64,000 bases of DNA from Algoriphagus boritolerans DSM 17298 = JCM 18970 (GCF_900108085.1 NZ_FNVR01000001.1:310712-374711); one strand, 5' to 3'. Positions 1 through 8,985 are shown, counted from the stretch's first letter. Notes: a model not told the origin generated them from the letters alone. Made by a program: numbers and translations.

Positions 1-85
1 AATCGGCACGTTTTTGAGGATGTTCAGTAGAATTGAGGAAATCATCCACCGAAGCATCGGTTGGTTGGGTTTTGTTTTCTGGCAT
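1..85 (-). CDS. DUF1801 domain protein, N-terminal part only (runs off window)
   Basis: Reading leftwards from the ATG at 85, 28 codons are open and begin MPENKTQPTDASVDDFLNST. This is the usual N-terminus of the DUF1801 (YdhG-like) family, which starts with a Lys/Thr-rich stretch followed by a SVxDFLN motif. The rest lies outside the window. The start lies 2 bp after the stop codon of the VOC gene, so the two are probably co-transcribed. The function of the family is not established. Confidence 0.7.
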   Translation of the reverse strand, partial: MPENKTQPTDASVDDFLNSTEHPQKRAD

Positions 86-87
86 GC

Positions 88-477
88 TTAAATCTCGTAA
101 AGTTCGATCGGTAAATCATCCGGATCAGGAAAAAAAGTGAAGCGCTTGCCGGTATGTTCGTCCACCCGAATGGGTTCGGTGTTAATTCCTGATTTGATTA
201 AAAAGGCGATGGATTCCTCGATGTTTTCAACTTCAAATGCCAAATGCCTGAGTCCGCAGGCTTCGGGTCCGGAGGTTCGTATAGGAGGATCTGGAAATGA
301 GAAAAGCTCGATCAAATAAAGTCCGTTTAGCTCCAAATCCAATTTGAAAGACTTCCGATCCTGCCGAAAGACTTCACGAATTATTTTGAATCCCAATACA
401 TCAGTGTAGAACTTCTTGGACCGCTCATAATCTGAGCAGATAATGGCGATATGGTGAAGGGATTTGAGATTTATCAT
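88..477 (-). CDS. VOC family protein, YaeR/GloA2-like glyoxalase fold
   Basis: This 129-residue protein has the vicinal-oxygen-chelate fold of the lactoylglutathione lyase-like YaeR group. Visible hallmarks are LHHIAII near the start (metal His), CGLRHLAFEV in the middle (second His) and a closing PIELYEI (metal Glu). Its length matches the family. The ATG at 477 was chosen because the family begins at the LHHIAII strand; an open frame further upstream runs through a palindromic intergenic hairpin and has no family similarity. The substrate is unknown for this subgroup. It sits 2 bp before the DUF1801 gene, suggesting an operon. Confidence 0.85.
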   Translation of the reverse strand: MINLKSLHHIAIICSDYERSKKFYTDVLGFKIIREVFRQDRKSFKLDLELNGLYLIELFSFPDPPIRTSGPEACGLRHLAFEVENIEESIAFLIKSGINTEPIRVDEHTGKRFTFFPDPDDLPIELYEI

Positions 478-494
478 ATTTTCGTCAATTGTCG

Positions 495-537
495 ACAGTC
501 CACAGACCACGGTCAACAGCTGTGGTCTGTGGACTGT
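495..537. repeat. Intergenic hairpin with 16-bp arms
   Basis: ACAGTCCACAGACCAC at 495-510 is the exact reverse complement of 522-537, with an 11-base loop that can pair further through G-T pairs. It lies between two minus-strand genes. There is no long T run beside it, so it may be a dispersed palindrome or mRNA hairpin rather than a simple intrinsic terminator. Confidence 0.7.
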
Positions 538-545
538 GGACCAGA

Positions 546-2615
546 TTAATCTATCAAATGCTTTTTCAAAAAATCCGCTGTGGCCTGATGCACACGTATC
601 ATATTGCTCCATTTCATCCAATGATGGGTATCACCGGGGATGAAAATCGACTCATAAGGCTTGTTCATTTCCTCAAATCTCCGAATCAAGTTGGTGGTTT
701 GACTTACGTTGACATTGCGATCATCGTCTGAATGAATGAAAAGTACAGGAGAAGTCCAGGTTTTCAGATCGGCGATGGGAGAGGATTTCCAAGCGATTTC
801 TTTGGCCGATTCATAGTCTGGAGCCACCTCATATCCTTCCGGTAAATCATATCTGCCATCCAGATCATGCACACCGTGGATATCTACTCCAACTTTGAAT
901 AAATCTGAATCTCTAGCCAAAGCCAAAGCAGTATGATAACCGCCATAACTCCCTCCATAGATTCCGATTTTTTCGGGATTCACTTCAGCCAGCGAAGCTA
1001 AAAACTCTCCCCCGGCTTTAATGTCCTGGTACTCTACTGCTCCCTGATAGTAGCCTTTTGCAGGTCGGTGGAATTCATAGCCATAGCCGATTCCCAGACG
1101 ATAATTCACCGAAAGGACTACAAAGCCAAGTTCGGCCAAGTATTGATTCAGGGCATAGGCATTGGAATAATAATCCATGTAGCTCCATCCCAAGAGCATC
1201 TGCCGCTGCGGGCCGCCGTGGACAAATACGATTCCCGGTTTTTTGGCCGATCCGCCTTCTTTTTCAAAGAGCTGACCATAGACGGTTGTGCCATCGGGAG
1301 CTTCAAATTTTACCTGTTTTGGAGTGACCAAACGAGAAACAGGGAAATCAGTTGGAAGTGAATTTTCCTGGAGCAGGAAAGTTGAAGCGCCATTTTTTAT
1401 GGCAACTAAATGTGAGCGTTGAGGTGTGGCGGAGAAATAGGCGAGTTTTCCATTCTTACCAACAGAAACGGGGTAAGCTTCAATTCCGGTACCGGAAGTT
1501 TCCCACTTCAATTTTTTTGAACTCAAATCAACCGATCCAATGTGTCTTCTATCTAAATCTTCCTTTTCGGGACCCGCATTGGCCGAGAAGACCAGTTTTT
1601 TTCGATCCGAACTCATTTTCACCTGCTCGATCATGTAGTCCCCGGGGGTCAGGATTTGAATTTTTCCCGAAAGAATATCCATTGAATATAAGTGCTGCCA
1701 ACCGTCTTCATAGGATTGAAAGATCAATTCGGAATCAGTAGAAAAGTCAAAAAAGCCAGGAGAATATGAGCCTCTGAGCGTTTCAGGCGCCTTCCAAAGT
1801 TTCTTACCCTCACCAGTTTTTATATCAGCAATCCAAATTTCCCAAGGAATATGTCGGGGTTCGAGCAGGGGAAAGGCCGCACCTTCTCCGCCTCGGGTTC
1901 GGATAAACGCGATTTGGGTTCCGTCAGGCGACCATCTTGGATTGGAATCCCGGTGAAAAGAAGCTGCCAAAAACTGGATCGGAGTATTCTCATCCCGATA
2001 GATTCCCAACAGCTGATGACCTCCACGATTGACAGTGAATGCCAGACTTTTTCCATCTGGAGAAAATACCGCAGAATTGACAGTTTCCTTGATTTGAAAA
2101 AGTTGGGCTGGTTTCACTGATCCCTCAAGCTCGCTTTTCCAGATTTGACCGCCCTTCAAAAAAGTTAATTGGCTGGGAAAACCTAGTGAAATATCATCTC
2201 CTTCGATGATTACTCCGGGCTTTTTTGATTCCAAATTTACTTTCCAGATTTCGACCTTGGGAAGTTGGGGTAAGTTTTGTGCATTGACTGTGGAAGAGGC
2301 ATTTCCTCCTCCGTGATCTCCACCACGAACGAAAACAAGGTATTCACCATCCGGAGAAAATTGAAGGCTACTGATTTCCTGTCCGTCATCTTCATTGAAT
2401 GCGGTGAGTTTTTCAGGAATGAATTCAGGGCCTTTCGCCCAATACACATTTCGCTTTCCCTGCTCATTCATCGCCCAAGCGATGGCTTCTTCAGTCGGAG
2501 AAGCTACCAGTTCGGATGGGAAACTGAACTTCCCTACCTGCTCCATGGTGAAGGATTGGGAGAAGATCGAGTGGGAAACTAAAAGAAATAGGAAAAATTG
2601 GAGGAGGTTTTTCAT
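546..2615 (-). CDS. Secreted S9-family (prolyl oligopeptidase-like) peptidase
   Basis: This 689-residue protein starts with a signal peptide (about residues 1-19, ending IFSQ). Residues 20 to about 420 show beta-propeller repeats of the PD40 kind (for example SPDGEYLVFVRGG, SPDGKSLAFT, SPDGTQIAFIRT). The C-terminal alpha/beta-hydrolase domain carries the nucleophile in GGSYGG (Ser about 556), an Asp in HSDDDRNV (about 631) and a His in GDTHHW (about 664). This is the layout of dipeptidyl or acylaminoacyl peptidases of family S9, which hydrolyse short peptides, here probably in the periplasm. Exact specificity cannot be read from the sequence. Confidence 0.9.
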   Translation of the reverse strand: MKNLLQFFLFLLVSHSIFSQSFTMEQVGKFSFPSELVASPTEEAIAWAMNEQGKRNVYWAKGPEFIPEKLTAFNEDDGQEISSLQFSPDGEYLVFVRGGDHGGGNASSTVNAQNLPQLPKVEIWKVNLESKKPGVIIEGDDISLGFPSQLTFLKGGQIWKSELEGSVKPAQLFQIKETVNSAVFSPDGKSLAFTVNRGGHQLLGIYRDENTPIQFLAASFHRDSNPRWSPDGTQIAFIRTRGGEGAAFPLLEPRHIPWEIWIADIKTGEGKKLWKAPETLRGSYSPGFFDFSTDSELIFQSYEDGWQHLYSMDILSGKIQILTPGDYMIEQVKMSSDRKKLVFSANAGPEKEDLDRRHIGSVDLSSKKLKWETSGTGIEAYPVSVGKNGKLAYFSATPQRSHLVAIKNGASTFLLQENSLPTDFPVSRLVTPKQVKFEAPDGTTVYGQLFEKEGGSAKKPGIVFVHGGPQRQMLLGWSYMDYYSNAYALNQYLAELGFVVLSVNYRLGIGYGYEFHRPAKGYYQGAVEYQDIKAGGEFLASLAEVNPEKIGIYGGSYGGYHTALALARDSDLFKVGVDIHGVHDLDGRYDLPEGYEVAPDYESAKEIAWKSSPIADLKTWTSPVLFIHSDDDRNVNVSQTTNLIRRFEEMNKPYESIFIPGDTHHWMKWSNMIRVHQATADFLKKHLID

Positions 2616-2618
2616 GGT

Positions 2619-3163
2619 TTATTCAATCTCGAGGAGTTTTTCTAGTTCGGTGGCTAATTGTTGTTTGTTAGGTAAATAGAGTTGTATCGCATTTTATCCT
2701 TGCTGATAGGGATTCGGTGAAAAAGCATGCTCTTCATTTGCCGTTTCAACTCCCTTACGCTCCAGTTTTCCTTTTCACATTGCTTGGTGTAAAACCCTAT
2801 TTCAAGTTCCTGATCTGACTTAATTATTTCTACGTAGTGACTCCAATTCAATTGTCCAGACAGTGTCTGGATTTTTGGAAATTTCAGATAATACTGTCTG
2901 ATCTGAAAAAGATTTGAGCGGCTAAATCCCTTTCCGAATTCCATAGAAAGATCTCTGGAAAGACGATCAAGTAATTCAGACCCATACTCAGCTTTGTTTT
3001 TACCACTTTGCTCAAATTCAACAATATGCCTGCCTATTTGCCAATAAGTTTGAACCAAAATGGTGTTTATAGCTCTACCTGCGTGCTCTCTGCCCAAGGG
3101 AAGAAGTTCCGAGATTTGGGTTTTTAAGCCAGAATAAAAGTTGTTGTCAGCTTTGATTTCCAT
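2619..3163 (-). pseudogene. YhcG-like (DUF1016) PDDEXK nuclease with internal deletion
   Basis: The first about 160 codons encode an intact DUF1016 N-terminal domain, including the LLDRLSRDLSMEFGKGFSRS helix region and WSHYVEII. The PDDEXK nuclease core is absent. Directly after the codons for DKMRYNS a different frame reads YLPNKQQLATELEKLLE and then stops at 2619; this resembles the usual last residues of the family. Full-length relatives are about 350 residues, so roughly 170 codons are missing and the ends are joined out of frame. In the first frame a 169-residue product ends at 2654. The N-terminal domain alone might still be made, but nuclease activity is not expected. Confidence 0.8.
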
Positions 3164-3166
3164 TGG

Positions 3167-4474
3167 CTAATACGTATCATGAATATAATAAAGCACCTTC
3201 TGAAGTTCAGTTTTCAGGTCATTGGACGGGATTTGGTAATTATTCATCAAGCAGGAGAAATGAAGAATTTTGCCGCTCTTGGTGATCAGGTAGCCACTGA
3301 GTGAATTGGCCATGCTGAGCGTACCTGTTTTTGCATAAATATAGGGAGCCTGACCTTCATCGGCTTTGTACCAGCTTCGGATCGTGCCTGATTCTCCTCC
3401 TGAAGGAAAATAGGCTTTGATTTTCTCCAGCGGGACTTCTTCCCTGATTTTTTTCAGCAGTGCAATAATGGATCTTGGAGTAAACATATTTCTCGACGAT
3501 AACCCCGAACCGTCGTACCAAACAGGTTCATCAGGTAGATCCGCCAATAGGTTTTCTTTGGCATAGCTTATGGCTTCCGATGTGCTGAGAGTATTTGCAA
3601 GTTGATCCGAAACCAGCAGCAACAATTGCTCAGCAAGGAAATTGTCACTTATTTTCATCATTTGTGCGTAGATGCTGTCTACCGGATGCGTCTGAAGTTT
3701 ATTTGGATCGAGTTTTAAGTAGGATTCATTCTTGATCAAATCAACTCTTTTTTCCAGTAATTCGGAGAGCATAACTGAAGTTAGTTCAGCAGAAGTGACA
3801 AAGGGTATGTCGGTTTCAAAGTCTTCATCGACTTTTTCATAGGTGATTTGGTAAGAAAATAGGTTGGAAAACCGGTCCCTTCTAAATTGATATCCTTGCC
3901 AGTTTTCTGTTTCTTTTCCCGAAAGCAAAGTTCTAAATCGCTCAGGAATAACTGAGATCTTTTGGTCATCCTTAGCTTTTTGGAAACGCACCACATTTCC
4001 ATACATGGGAAAGGCGGATCGCTCAGTAGCATAGTAGGCATTGTACCAATCCCAAGCCCATCCAGGTCCAAATGCGTTTACCTGATCGAAGTTATTCAGC
4101 AGGTAAAGGTTCTTACCTGAGTTTTTCAGGAAATCCAGCACCTTGTTATTTTTCAAATCAGGATGAAGAAAGCTTGGATCCCCTGTACCCCAAAAAATCA
4201 GGGAATCACCTTTTTCCAGATAATTCAAGCCATTTACCAATCCACCTCCCAAAATGGAATAGGCTGTGTAAAAAGTGAAAAGCTTCGTGTTGGAAGCCGC
4301 AATAAAGTAGTTGTCCGAATTAATCTCTACCAGTGGCTTTTCCTTTTCAGGATCAACCAACATAAACCCAAAGTGACCTTTTTCAAAGACTTCAGATTTG
4401 GAAAGGGATTTATTGATTTTTTGGACGGTGCAGGAGGATAAGACGATTAGTAGGCCGAGGATAATTTTCTTCAT
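3167..4474 (-). CDS. D-alanyl-D-alanine carboxypeptidase/endopeptidase, PBP4 (S13) family lipoprotein
   Basis: This 435-residue penicillin-binding protein shows the S13 active-site set: SNTK (Ser61-Lys64), SGLSSRN (about 323) and KTG (382). Such enzymes remove terminal D-Ala or cut peptide crosslinks in peptidoglycan. The N-terminus is a lipoprotein signal ending LSSC, so it is probably anchored in the periplasm. The length is slightly short for E. coli DacB (about 480) but usual for Bacteroidota members. The broken YhcG-like gene follows 3 bp downstream and the S9 peptidase after that. Confidence 0.88.
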   Translation of the reverse strand: MKKIILGLLIVLSSCTVQKINKSLSKSEVFEKGHFGFMLVDPEKEKPLVEINSDNYFIAASNTKLFTFYTAYSILGGGLVNGLNYLEKGDSLIFWGTGDPSFLHPDLKNNKVLDFLKNSGKNLYLLNNFDQVNAFGPGWAWDWYNAYYATERSAFPMYGNVVRFQKAKDDQKISVIPERFRTLLSGKETENWQGYQFRRDRFSNLFSYQITYEKVDEDFETDIPFVTSAELTSVMLSELLEKRVDLIKNESYLKLDPNKLQTHPVDSIYAQMMKISDNFLAEQLLLLVSDQLANTLSTSEAISYAKENLLADLPDEPVWYDGSGLSSRNMFTPRSIIALLKKIREEVPLEKIKAYFPSGGESGTIRSWYKADEGQAPYIYAKTGTLSMANSLSGYLITKSGKILHFSCLMNNYQIPSNDLKTELQKVLYYIHDTY

Positions 4475-4587
4475 ACCTGAAATTAGGGTTTCCCGCTGAT
4501 TTTCGCGGAAAAACTAGCGGATTTTCACAGATCGACTCCTGTCTTAAATTCAAAATTCTTTGGAGTACTTAGGATTTGCAAAATTTT

Positions 4588-4620
4588 AGACCTGGCAGGT
4601 TTTCAAAACCTGCCAGGTCT
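4588..4620. repeat. Dispersed palindrome, copy 1 (ACCTnnnAGGTTTT-n-AAAACCTnnnAGGT)
   Basis: AGACCTGGCAGGTTTT (4588-4603) and its exact reverse complement (4605-4620) flank a single C. The same pattern occurs at 14252-14282 and 40747-40775, always between genes. It could act as a hairpin terminator in either direction but the repetition suggests a dispersed element. Confidence 0.85.
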
Positions 4621-4641
4621 TGGATATGCAAAGTCAAAAAT

Positions 4642-4672
4642 AAAACCGCCCCTTTTGATCAGAGGCGGTTTT
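4642..4672 (-). terminator. Intrinsic terminator of hppA
   Basis: AAAACCGCC (4642-4650) pairs with GGCGGTTTT (4664-4672). On the minus strand the stem is followed by a T-rich tail. It lies about 20 bp past the hppA stop codon. Confidence 0.8.
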
Positions 4673-4691
4673 CGATTTGGTTGTGAATTAA

Positions 4692-6908
4692 TTATTTGGT
4701 AATCGTGATCGTTTCGGTTTCGATTTTTTTACCGTTTACGATTTTGATTTCTTTTTTCACTTCTTTTTTTACCACATTCTCACTTAAGGGACTACTGTGA
4801 GTACCTTCGGAAATATGTGGAGCAATGACCAAGGCTACGATGGACATCAATTTGATCAGGATGTTCATAGAAGGTCCTGAGGTATCTTTGAACGGATCAC
4901 CTACTGTGTCACCTGTGACGGAAGCCTTGTGAGGCTCTGATTTCTTGTAGTACATTTCTCCGTTGATTTCCACGCCCTTTTCAAAGGACTTTTTGGCATT
5001 GTCCCAAGCGCCACCGGCATTGGATTGGAAAATTCCCATTAAAACTCCTGAAACAGTGACGCCTGCAAGGGTACCACCCAATACCTCAGGTCCAAAAGCA
5101 AAACCGATGATGATCGGAGAAAGTAGCGCAATCGCTCCCGGAGCGATCATTTCACGGATCGAAGCTTTGGTGGAGATTTCCACACACTTTTCATATTCCG
5201 GCTTGGTTTTGTATTCCATGATGCCCGGTATCTCTCTAAACTGACGCCGTACTTCGTTCACCATATCCATTGCAGCACGACCTACGGCAGCAATAGCAAG
5301 TGAGGAGAAGATAAATGGAATCATTCCCCCAACGAAGAGTCCCGCGAGTACGTCTGCTTTGTAAATGTCAATCGCGTCTATTCCTGCGATACCGACAAAA
5401 GCAGCAAACAAGGCCAAGGAGGTCAAAGCAGCAGAGGCGATGGCGAAGCCTTTTCCAGTTGCCGCTGTAGTATTTCCTACAGCATCCAAAACATCCGTTC
5501 TGCCCCGTACTTCTTCCGGAAGCTGACTCATCTCAGCAATACCACCTGCATTGTCTGCGATAGGGCCAAAGGCATCGATTGCCAGTTGCATCGCTGTAGT
5601 AGCCATCATACCTGCAGCTGCGATAGCCACGCCATAGAGACCAGCAAATTCATAGGAACCGTAAATGCCTCCTGCCAAAACTAAAATTGGAAGAACTGTG
5701 GATTCCATTCCTACAGAAAGTCCACCGATGATATTGGTTGCGTGACCCGTTCCTGACTGCTTGATAATGGACAAAACCGGTCGCTTGCCCATGGCCGTAT
5801 AATATTCTGTGATGATGGACATCAAGGTACCGACTACCAAGCCTAAGACAATGGCATAGAAAACGTCCATGTTGGTGAATTCATAGCCTCTGATGGAAAG
5901 GGTTTCAGGAAGCATGTATTGCACTACAAAAAATGAAGCGATACCGGTGAAAATGATGGAGGACCAGTTCCCCATATTCAGCGCCTTTTGTACATCTCCT
6001 TTGTCGTCTTTGATCGTGACAAATGCCATCCCCATAATAGAAAACACAATCCCCAAACCAGCCAAAACCATAGGAAGTAGGATGGGAGCAATACCTCCGA
6101 AGGCATCAATCGAAACAATCTCCCGACCCAGTACCATGGTGGCAAGAATAGTTGCCACGTAAGATCCGAACAAATCGGCACCCATACCGGCTACGTCACC
6201 TACGTTATCACCTACGTTGTCAGCGATAGTAGCAGGATTTCTAACGTCATCTTCTGGAATTCCTGCTTCTACTTTACCTACCAAATCCGCTCCGACATCG
6301 GCAGCTTTGGTATAGATTCCTCCACCTACACGGGCAAAAAGTGCTATAGACTCAGCTCCCAAAGAAAAACCTGCCAATACTTCCAGTGCTTTTTCCATTT
6401 CGATACCATTTACTCCGGCACCTACACTGACGACAAACACTTGATATAAGATGATAAACAACGAACCAAGGCCCAAAACTGCCAAACCTGCCACACCAAG
6501 TCCCATCACAGATCCACCTGTGAAGGAAACTTTAAGCGCATGCTTTAGACTCGTACGAGCCGCCTGAGTAGTTCGAACATTCGCCTTGGTGGCGATTTTC
6601 ATTCCGATGTATCCTGCAAAAGCAGAAAGAAATGCGCCGATGAGAAATGAAATTGCAATCGTAGGGTGGGAAGTTTCGACCAGCATACCCGACCACGCCA
6701 AAACAATAGCAGCAATAATAGCAAAGTAGGAAAGTACTTTCCATTCCGCTCTTAAAAAGGCCATGGCTCCGTCGGCAATGTAGCCGGCTAATTCTACCAT
6801 GTTTTTGTCTCCTGTGGCCTGCTTTAATACCCAGGAGGATTTGATAGCCATCACGATCAGGCCCAGAATCCCGAGAACCGGGACCATATAAATCAACGCT
6901 TGTTCCAT
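4692..6908 (-). CDS. hppA: Membrane-bound K+-dependent ion-pumping pyrophosphatase
   Basis: This 738-residue protein has about 16 hydrophobic membrane segments and couples pyrophosphate hydrolysis to export of H+ and/or Na+. The acidic substrate loop [18 protein letters not shown] followed by [15 protein letters not shown] is unmistakable. The motif [10 protein letters not shown] has Ala and Gly at the two positions that mark the K+-dependent subfamily; K+-independent enzymes have Lys and Thr there. Whether it moves Na+ or H+ is not clear. A charged tail of about 25 residues ([15 protein letters not shown] region) follows the last membrane segment. The ATG at 6908 was preferred because it begins the conserved first helix and lies 42 bp after a -7 box at 6951-6958. 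Confidence 0.95.
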   Translation of the reverse strand: MEQALIYMVPVLGILGLIVMAIKSSWVLKQATGDKNMVELAGYIADGAMAFLRAEWKVLSYFAIIAAIVLAWSGMLVETSHPTIAISFLIGAFLSAFAGYIGMKIATKANVRTTQAARTSLKHALKVSFTGGSVMGLGVAGLAVLGLGSLFIILYQVFVVSVGAGVNGIEMEKALEVLAGFSLGAESIALFARVGGGIYTKAADVGADLVGKVEAGIPEDDVRNPATIADNVGDNVGDVAGMGADLFGSYVATILATMVLGREIVSIDAFGGIAPILLPMVLAGLGIVFSIMGMAFVTIKDDKGDVQKALNMGNWSSIIFTGIASFFVVQYMLPETLSIRGYEFTNMDVFYAIVLGLVVGTLMSIITEYYTAMGKRPVLSIIKQSGTGHATNIIGGLSVGMESTVLPILVLAGGIYGSYEFAGLYGVAIAAAGMMATTAMQLAIDAFGPIADNAGGIAEMSQLPEEVRGRTDVLDAVGNTTAATGKGFAIASAALTSLALFAAFVGIAGIDAIDIYKADVLAGLFVGGMIPFIFSSLAIAAVGRAAMDMVNEVRRQFREIPGIMEYKTKPEYEKCVEISTKASIREMIAPGAIALLSPIIIGFAFGPEVLGGTLAGVTVSGVLMGIFQSNAGGAWDNAKKSFEKGVEINGEMYYKKSEPHKASVTGDTVGDPFKDTSGPSMNILIKLMSIVALVIAPHISEGTHSSPLSENVVKKEVKKEIKIVNGKKIETETITITK

Positions 6909-6950
6909 ACTGTAATTTGATTCAATTTGGGTTTTTGAAAATTGCTTGGG

Positions 6951-6958
6951 CAAATATA
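6951..6958 (-). promoter_or_regulatory. Bacteroidota-type -7 box for hppA
   Basis: On the minus strand this reads TATATTTG, a full match to TAnnTTTG, 42 bp ahead of the hppA start codon. Confidence 0.6.
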
Positions 6959-7098
6959 GAATTAATCCAATACCAGCCAACTGGAAAGCGAAATAGGGAA
7001 ACTTGATCGATTTTGGAATAATGTAGCCCTAACTGTAGTTTTCTGAAATTCAACTGATTGTCAATTTTATATGCTATCAGCTAATTTAAGTTGTGAGG

Positions 7099-7419
7099 AT
7101 GTTTAATTTTGAAAGGAAATTAAATGAGCATACAATGATGGATCCTTCACATGAATTTCTGAATTTGGACCCGGTTGAGGAAAAGTTTGGTCCGGAACTT
7201 TTGGCCCTGTGGTATGATGGAAAGGGCGATTGGAAGCTGGCCCACGATCAGGTAGATCATCTTTCAGGTAAATCTGCTGCCCGTGTTCATGCCTACCTGC
7301 ACCGAAAGGAGGGCGATCTTTGGAATGCGGATTATTGGTACTCTAAAGCCGGTGAGGTGCGTCCACTTGTTAGTTTGAAGCAGGAATGGGAAGACTTAGT
7401 CAACCGATACTTAGGTTAG
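7099..7419 (+). CDS. Conserved small protein of unknown function
   Basis: A soluble protein of about 106 residues with many Trp and charged residues; the core LWYDGKGDWKLAHDQVDHL, then HAYLHRKEGDLWNADYWYSKAG, has the look of a helical, tetratricopeptide-like small protein seen across bacteria as an uncharacterised family. No signal peptide or membrane segment is present. The start is uncertain: GTG at 7093, ATG at 7099 and ATG at 7135/7138 are all possible, and the strongly patterned part begins only near the last. No function is assigned. Confidence 0.7.
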   Translation: MFNFERKLNEHTMMDPSHEFLNLDPVEEKFGPELLALWYDGKGDWKLAHDQVDHLSGKSAARVHAYLHRKEGDLWNADYWYSKAGEVRPLVSLKQEWEDLVNRYLG

Positions 7420-7487
7420 ATTTCAAATTTGACCTTATTACTTGAGATTAATCTAAACCAATTCACACTGACAAAAGTAATAGTAGT

Positions 7488-7895
7488 ATGAGCTTCTTGA
7501 TCTTTAATTTCATTTTACTATCACTTCTGTTTTCAAATCCCAAAACTCCCAAAGATTTGGTTTGGAAGCATCGGGTATTGATCATTCAATCTTCAGAGTT
7601 GGATTCAGTTTGGTTTCAGGATAACCTAAAGGAAGATTTAACGGATCGGAAACTGCTGATTTTTCATTTTCAGCAGGGTACTTTACTGAAAACCAATTTT
7701 GAGGAGAAAATTGACTCCGGCAAATTTTTGGAAAAGCTCAAAAACTCCGATGAAATGGAATACCGCTGGGCATTGATCGGTCTGGATGGAGGAGTGAAAA
7801 ACCTGGGAAAATCGAATCCTTTACCCTTGGAAATTTTTAGGATCATTGACTCCATGCCCATGCGAAGCGCTGAAATCAGGAAATCCGGAAAATGA
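7488..7895 (+). CDS. DUF4174 domain protein
   Basis: A 135-residue protein with an N-terminal hydrophobic segment (about residues 3-16) that may be a signal peptide or anchor. The core WKHRVLII, then YRWALIGLDGGVKNLGK and IIDSMPMRSAEI, is the DUF4174 signature (LIGKDGGxK, then a closing IDxMPMR). The family has a thioredoxin-like look but lacks a CxxC pair, and its function is unknown. It is followed by a 52-bp palindrome that can end its transcript. Confidence 0.85.
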   Translation: MSFLIFNFILLSLLFSNPKTPKDLVWKHRVLIIQSSELDSVWFQDNLKEDLTDRKLLIFHFQQGTLLKTNFEEKIDSGKFLEKLKNSDEMEYRWALIGLDGGVKNLGKSNPLPLEIFRIIDSMPMRSAEIRKSGK

Positions 7896-7918
7896 ACTGA
7901 TTTAGTTTGGTTTTTGTC

Positions 7919-7970
7919 CTAAAAACTACCGAAAAATACCCTCTAGAGGGTATTTTTCGGTAGTTTTTAG
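7919..7970. terminator. 52-bp perfect palindrome, likely bidirectional terminator
   Basis: Bases 7919-7944 are the exact reverse complement of 7945-7970, with no mismatch and no spacer; the centre is TCTAGA. Both arms carry A5/T5 runs (CTAAAAACTACC at the outer edge), so the RNA would be a very stable hairpin. It lies between the DUF4174 gene and the following small gene, 24 bp past the stop. Confidence 0.85.
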
Positions 7971-8005
7971 AAGACTATTTTTGAGGAAACTTCTAAAAAT
8001 TATCT

Positions 8006-8242
8006 ATGAAATTCTTTTATCTATCCTCTAAACCCAATAATCTAGGAATGTTTGAAGTCCACGAAAAAGAGTGTGAAGCCATTCCGGATGCGATTGACCG
8101 AGATTATCTCGGACCTTTTAATAACGGGAAAGAAGCACTGAGAAAAGCCATCTTGATTAATCCGAATTCTGTTTGCTGCGAGAAATGTTGTACCTCGAAT
8201 TTTAATGCCTTGTTTGGACAATCAAAATCCCGGGAAAATTGA
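8006..8242 (+). CDS. Conserved small Cys-containing protein of unknown function
   Basis: A 78-residue soluble protein starting MKFFYLSSKPNNLGMFEVHE. A middle block RDYLGPFNNGKEALRKA is followed by SVCCEKCCTSNF, a cluster of four Cys in two pairs (CCxxCC). The pairs might bind a metal, though nothing else supports this. Similar short proteins appear in Bacteroidota genomes without known function. It is set between the large palindrome and tRNA-Pro. Confidence 0.7.
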   Translation: MKFFYLSSKPNNLGMFEVHEKECEAIPDAIDRDYLGPFNNGKEALRKAILINPNSVCCEKCCTSNFNALFGQSKSREN

Positions 8243-8337
8243 AATCCTGATTTTTAAGAACCAAGTTTTAATTCTAGGTTTGAATAACGTGTTTTAGAAA
8301 ACCTTGAATTTGAATTTTATTAAATCCTTTGAAAGCT

Positions 8338-8345
8338 TAAATTTG
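8338..8345 (+). promoter_or_regulatory. -7 box for tRNA-Pro
   Basis: TAAATTTG matches TAnnTTTG and ends 10 bp before the mature 5' end of tRNA-Pro, a spacing close to that at tRNA-Leu. Confidence 0.5.
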
Positions 8346-8355
8346 AACTCCAAAT

Positions 8356-8429
8356 CGGGGTGTGGCGCAGTCCGGTAGCGTACACGTCTGGGGGGCGTGT
8401 GGTCGCAGGTTCAAATCCTGTCACCCCGA
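8356..8429 (+). tRNA. tRNA-Pro (GGG)
   Basis: The 5' acceptor strand CGGGGTG pairs with CACCCCG (8422-8428) and the discriminator base is A. The D arm GCGCAG..GGTAGCG, the anticodon stem CACGT/GCGTG around the loop CTGGGGG, and the T arm GCAGGTTCAAATCCTGT are all present. The anticodon is GGG, reading CCC and CCU. CCA is not encoded. Confidence 0.95.
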
Positions 8430-8442
8430 CTTGATTATCAGG

Positions 8443-8479
8443 GAGTTACGAGAATTAAAATCGTAACTCTTTTTTTTTT
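8443..8479 (+). terminator. Terminator after tRNA-Pro
   Basis: GAGTTACGA (8443-8451) and TCGTAACTC (8461-8469) form a 9-bp stem followed by ten T residues. Confidence 0.9.
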
Positions 8480-8613
8480 GCACAAGATTTGCATAAAAGT
8501 GACTTTATTTCTTTCAGATTCTTACTTTGAATTAATTCGTTTTAGTTCTTCAAGTATCTTTTTTTGAAGATCAATTAGGGTCTGCTTAAAAACTCGAGAT
8601 TTTCATATCCTTA

Positions 8614-8645
8614 AAACCAGTCCAGACTCGAATCTGGACTGGTTT
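8614..8645. repeat. Hairpin downstream of the IS5-like fragment
   Basis: AAACCAGTCCAGA (8614-8626) pairs exactly with TCTGGACTGGTTT (8633-8645) over a 6-base loop. It lies just past the stop of the transposase fragment on the minus strand and may be its terminator. Confidence 0.65.
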
Positions 8646-8682
8646 CTCATTTCCATTGGGTTGAAATTTATGTTTTCCATTG

Positions 8683-8985
8683 TCAGTAGTGCACACATGA
8701 AGGTCTCCCTCGCTGAAAAACCCAAGCACAACAGTACTTCCCCAGCCAGTTTGACCAGGTGAGCACTAAGATGATTGCGGCGATCCACGACTGGCTGGTA
8801 TCCTTGAGTCTTGACTTGATCCGGTTCAATCCGTATCCTGTCTTTGCCTGACCAAACTTGCCTTTTATCGGATTCCGCTCTCCCGCTCTTAGGTGGTATT
8901 CTACTGCCTGGGCCGATGGCCTGCTCAAGGGCTTGGCCGCCAGTCTAATCCCTTTGTCCTTCAGCCATTTTCTGTTTTCAAGGTT
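8683..8985 (-). mobile_element. IS5-like transposase, C-terminal fragment
   Basis: The minus strand reads NRKWLKDKGIRLAAKPL, then GERNPIKGKFGQAKTGYGLN and RLKDTSQSWIAAIILV, about 100 residues. This is the end of IS5-group DDE transposases, where ERNxxEGKFGxxKxxYGL carries the last catalytic Glu region; here the family Glu next to Gly reads Lys (IKGKFG). Everything upstream of residue NRKW is missing and the frame closes within a few codons, so this is a dead remnant. It lies beside tRNA-Pro and a second IS remnant. Confidence 0.75.

Noticed and set aside
8574-8600. GGTCTGCTTAAAAACTC as an IS terminal inverted repeat, with a partner near 10125-10140
   Set aside because: The two ends share only short pieces after gaps, and the enclosed DNA holds parts of two unrelated elements, so no border could be shown.
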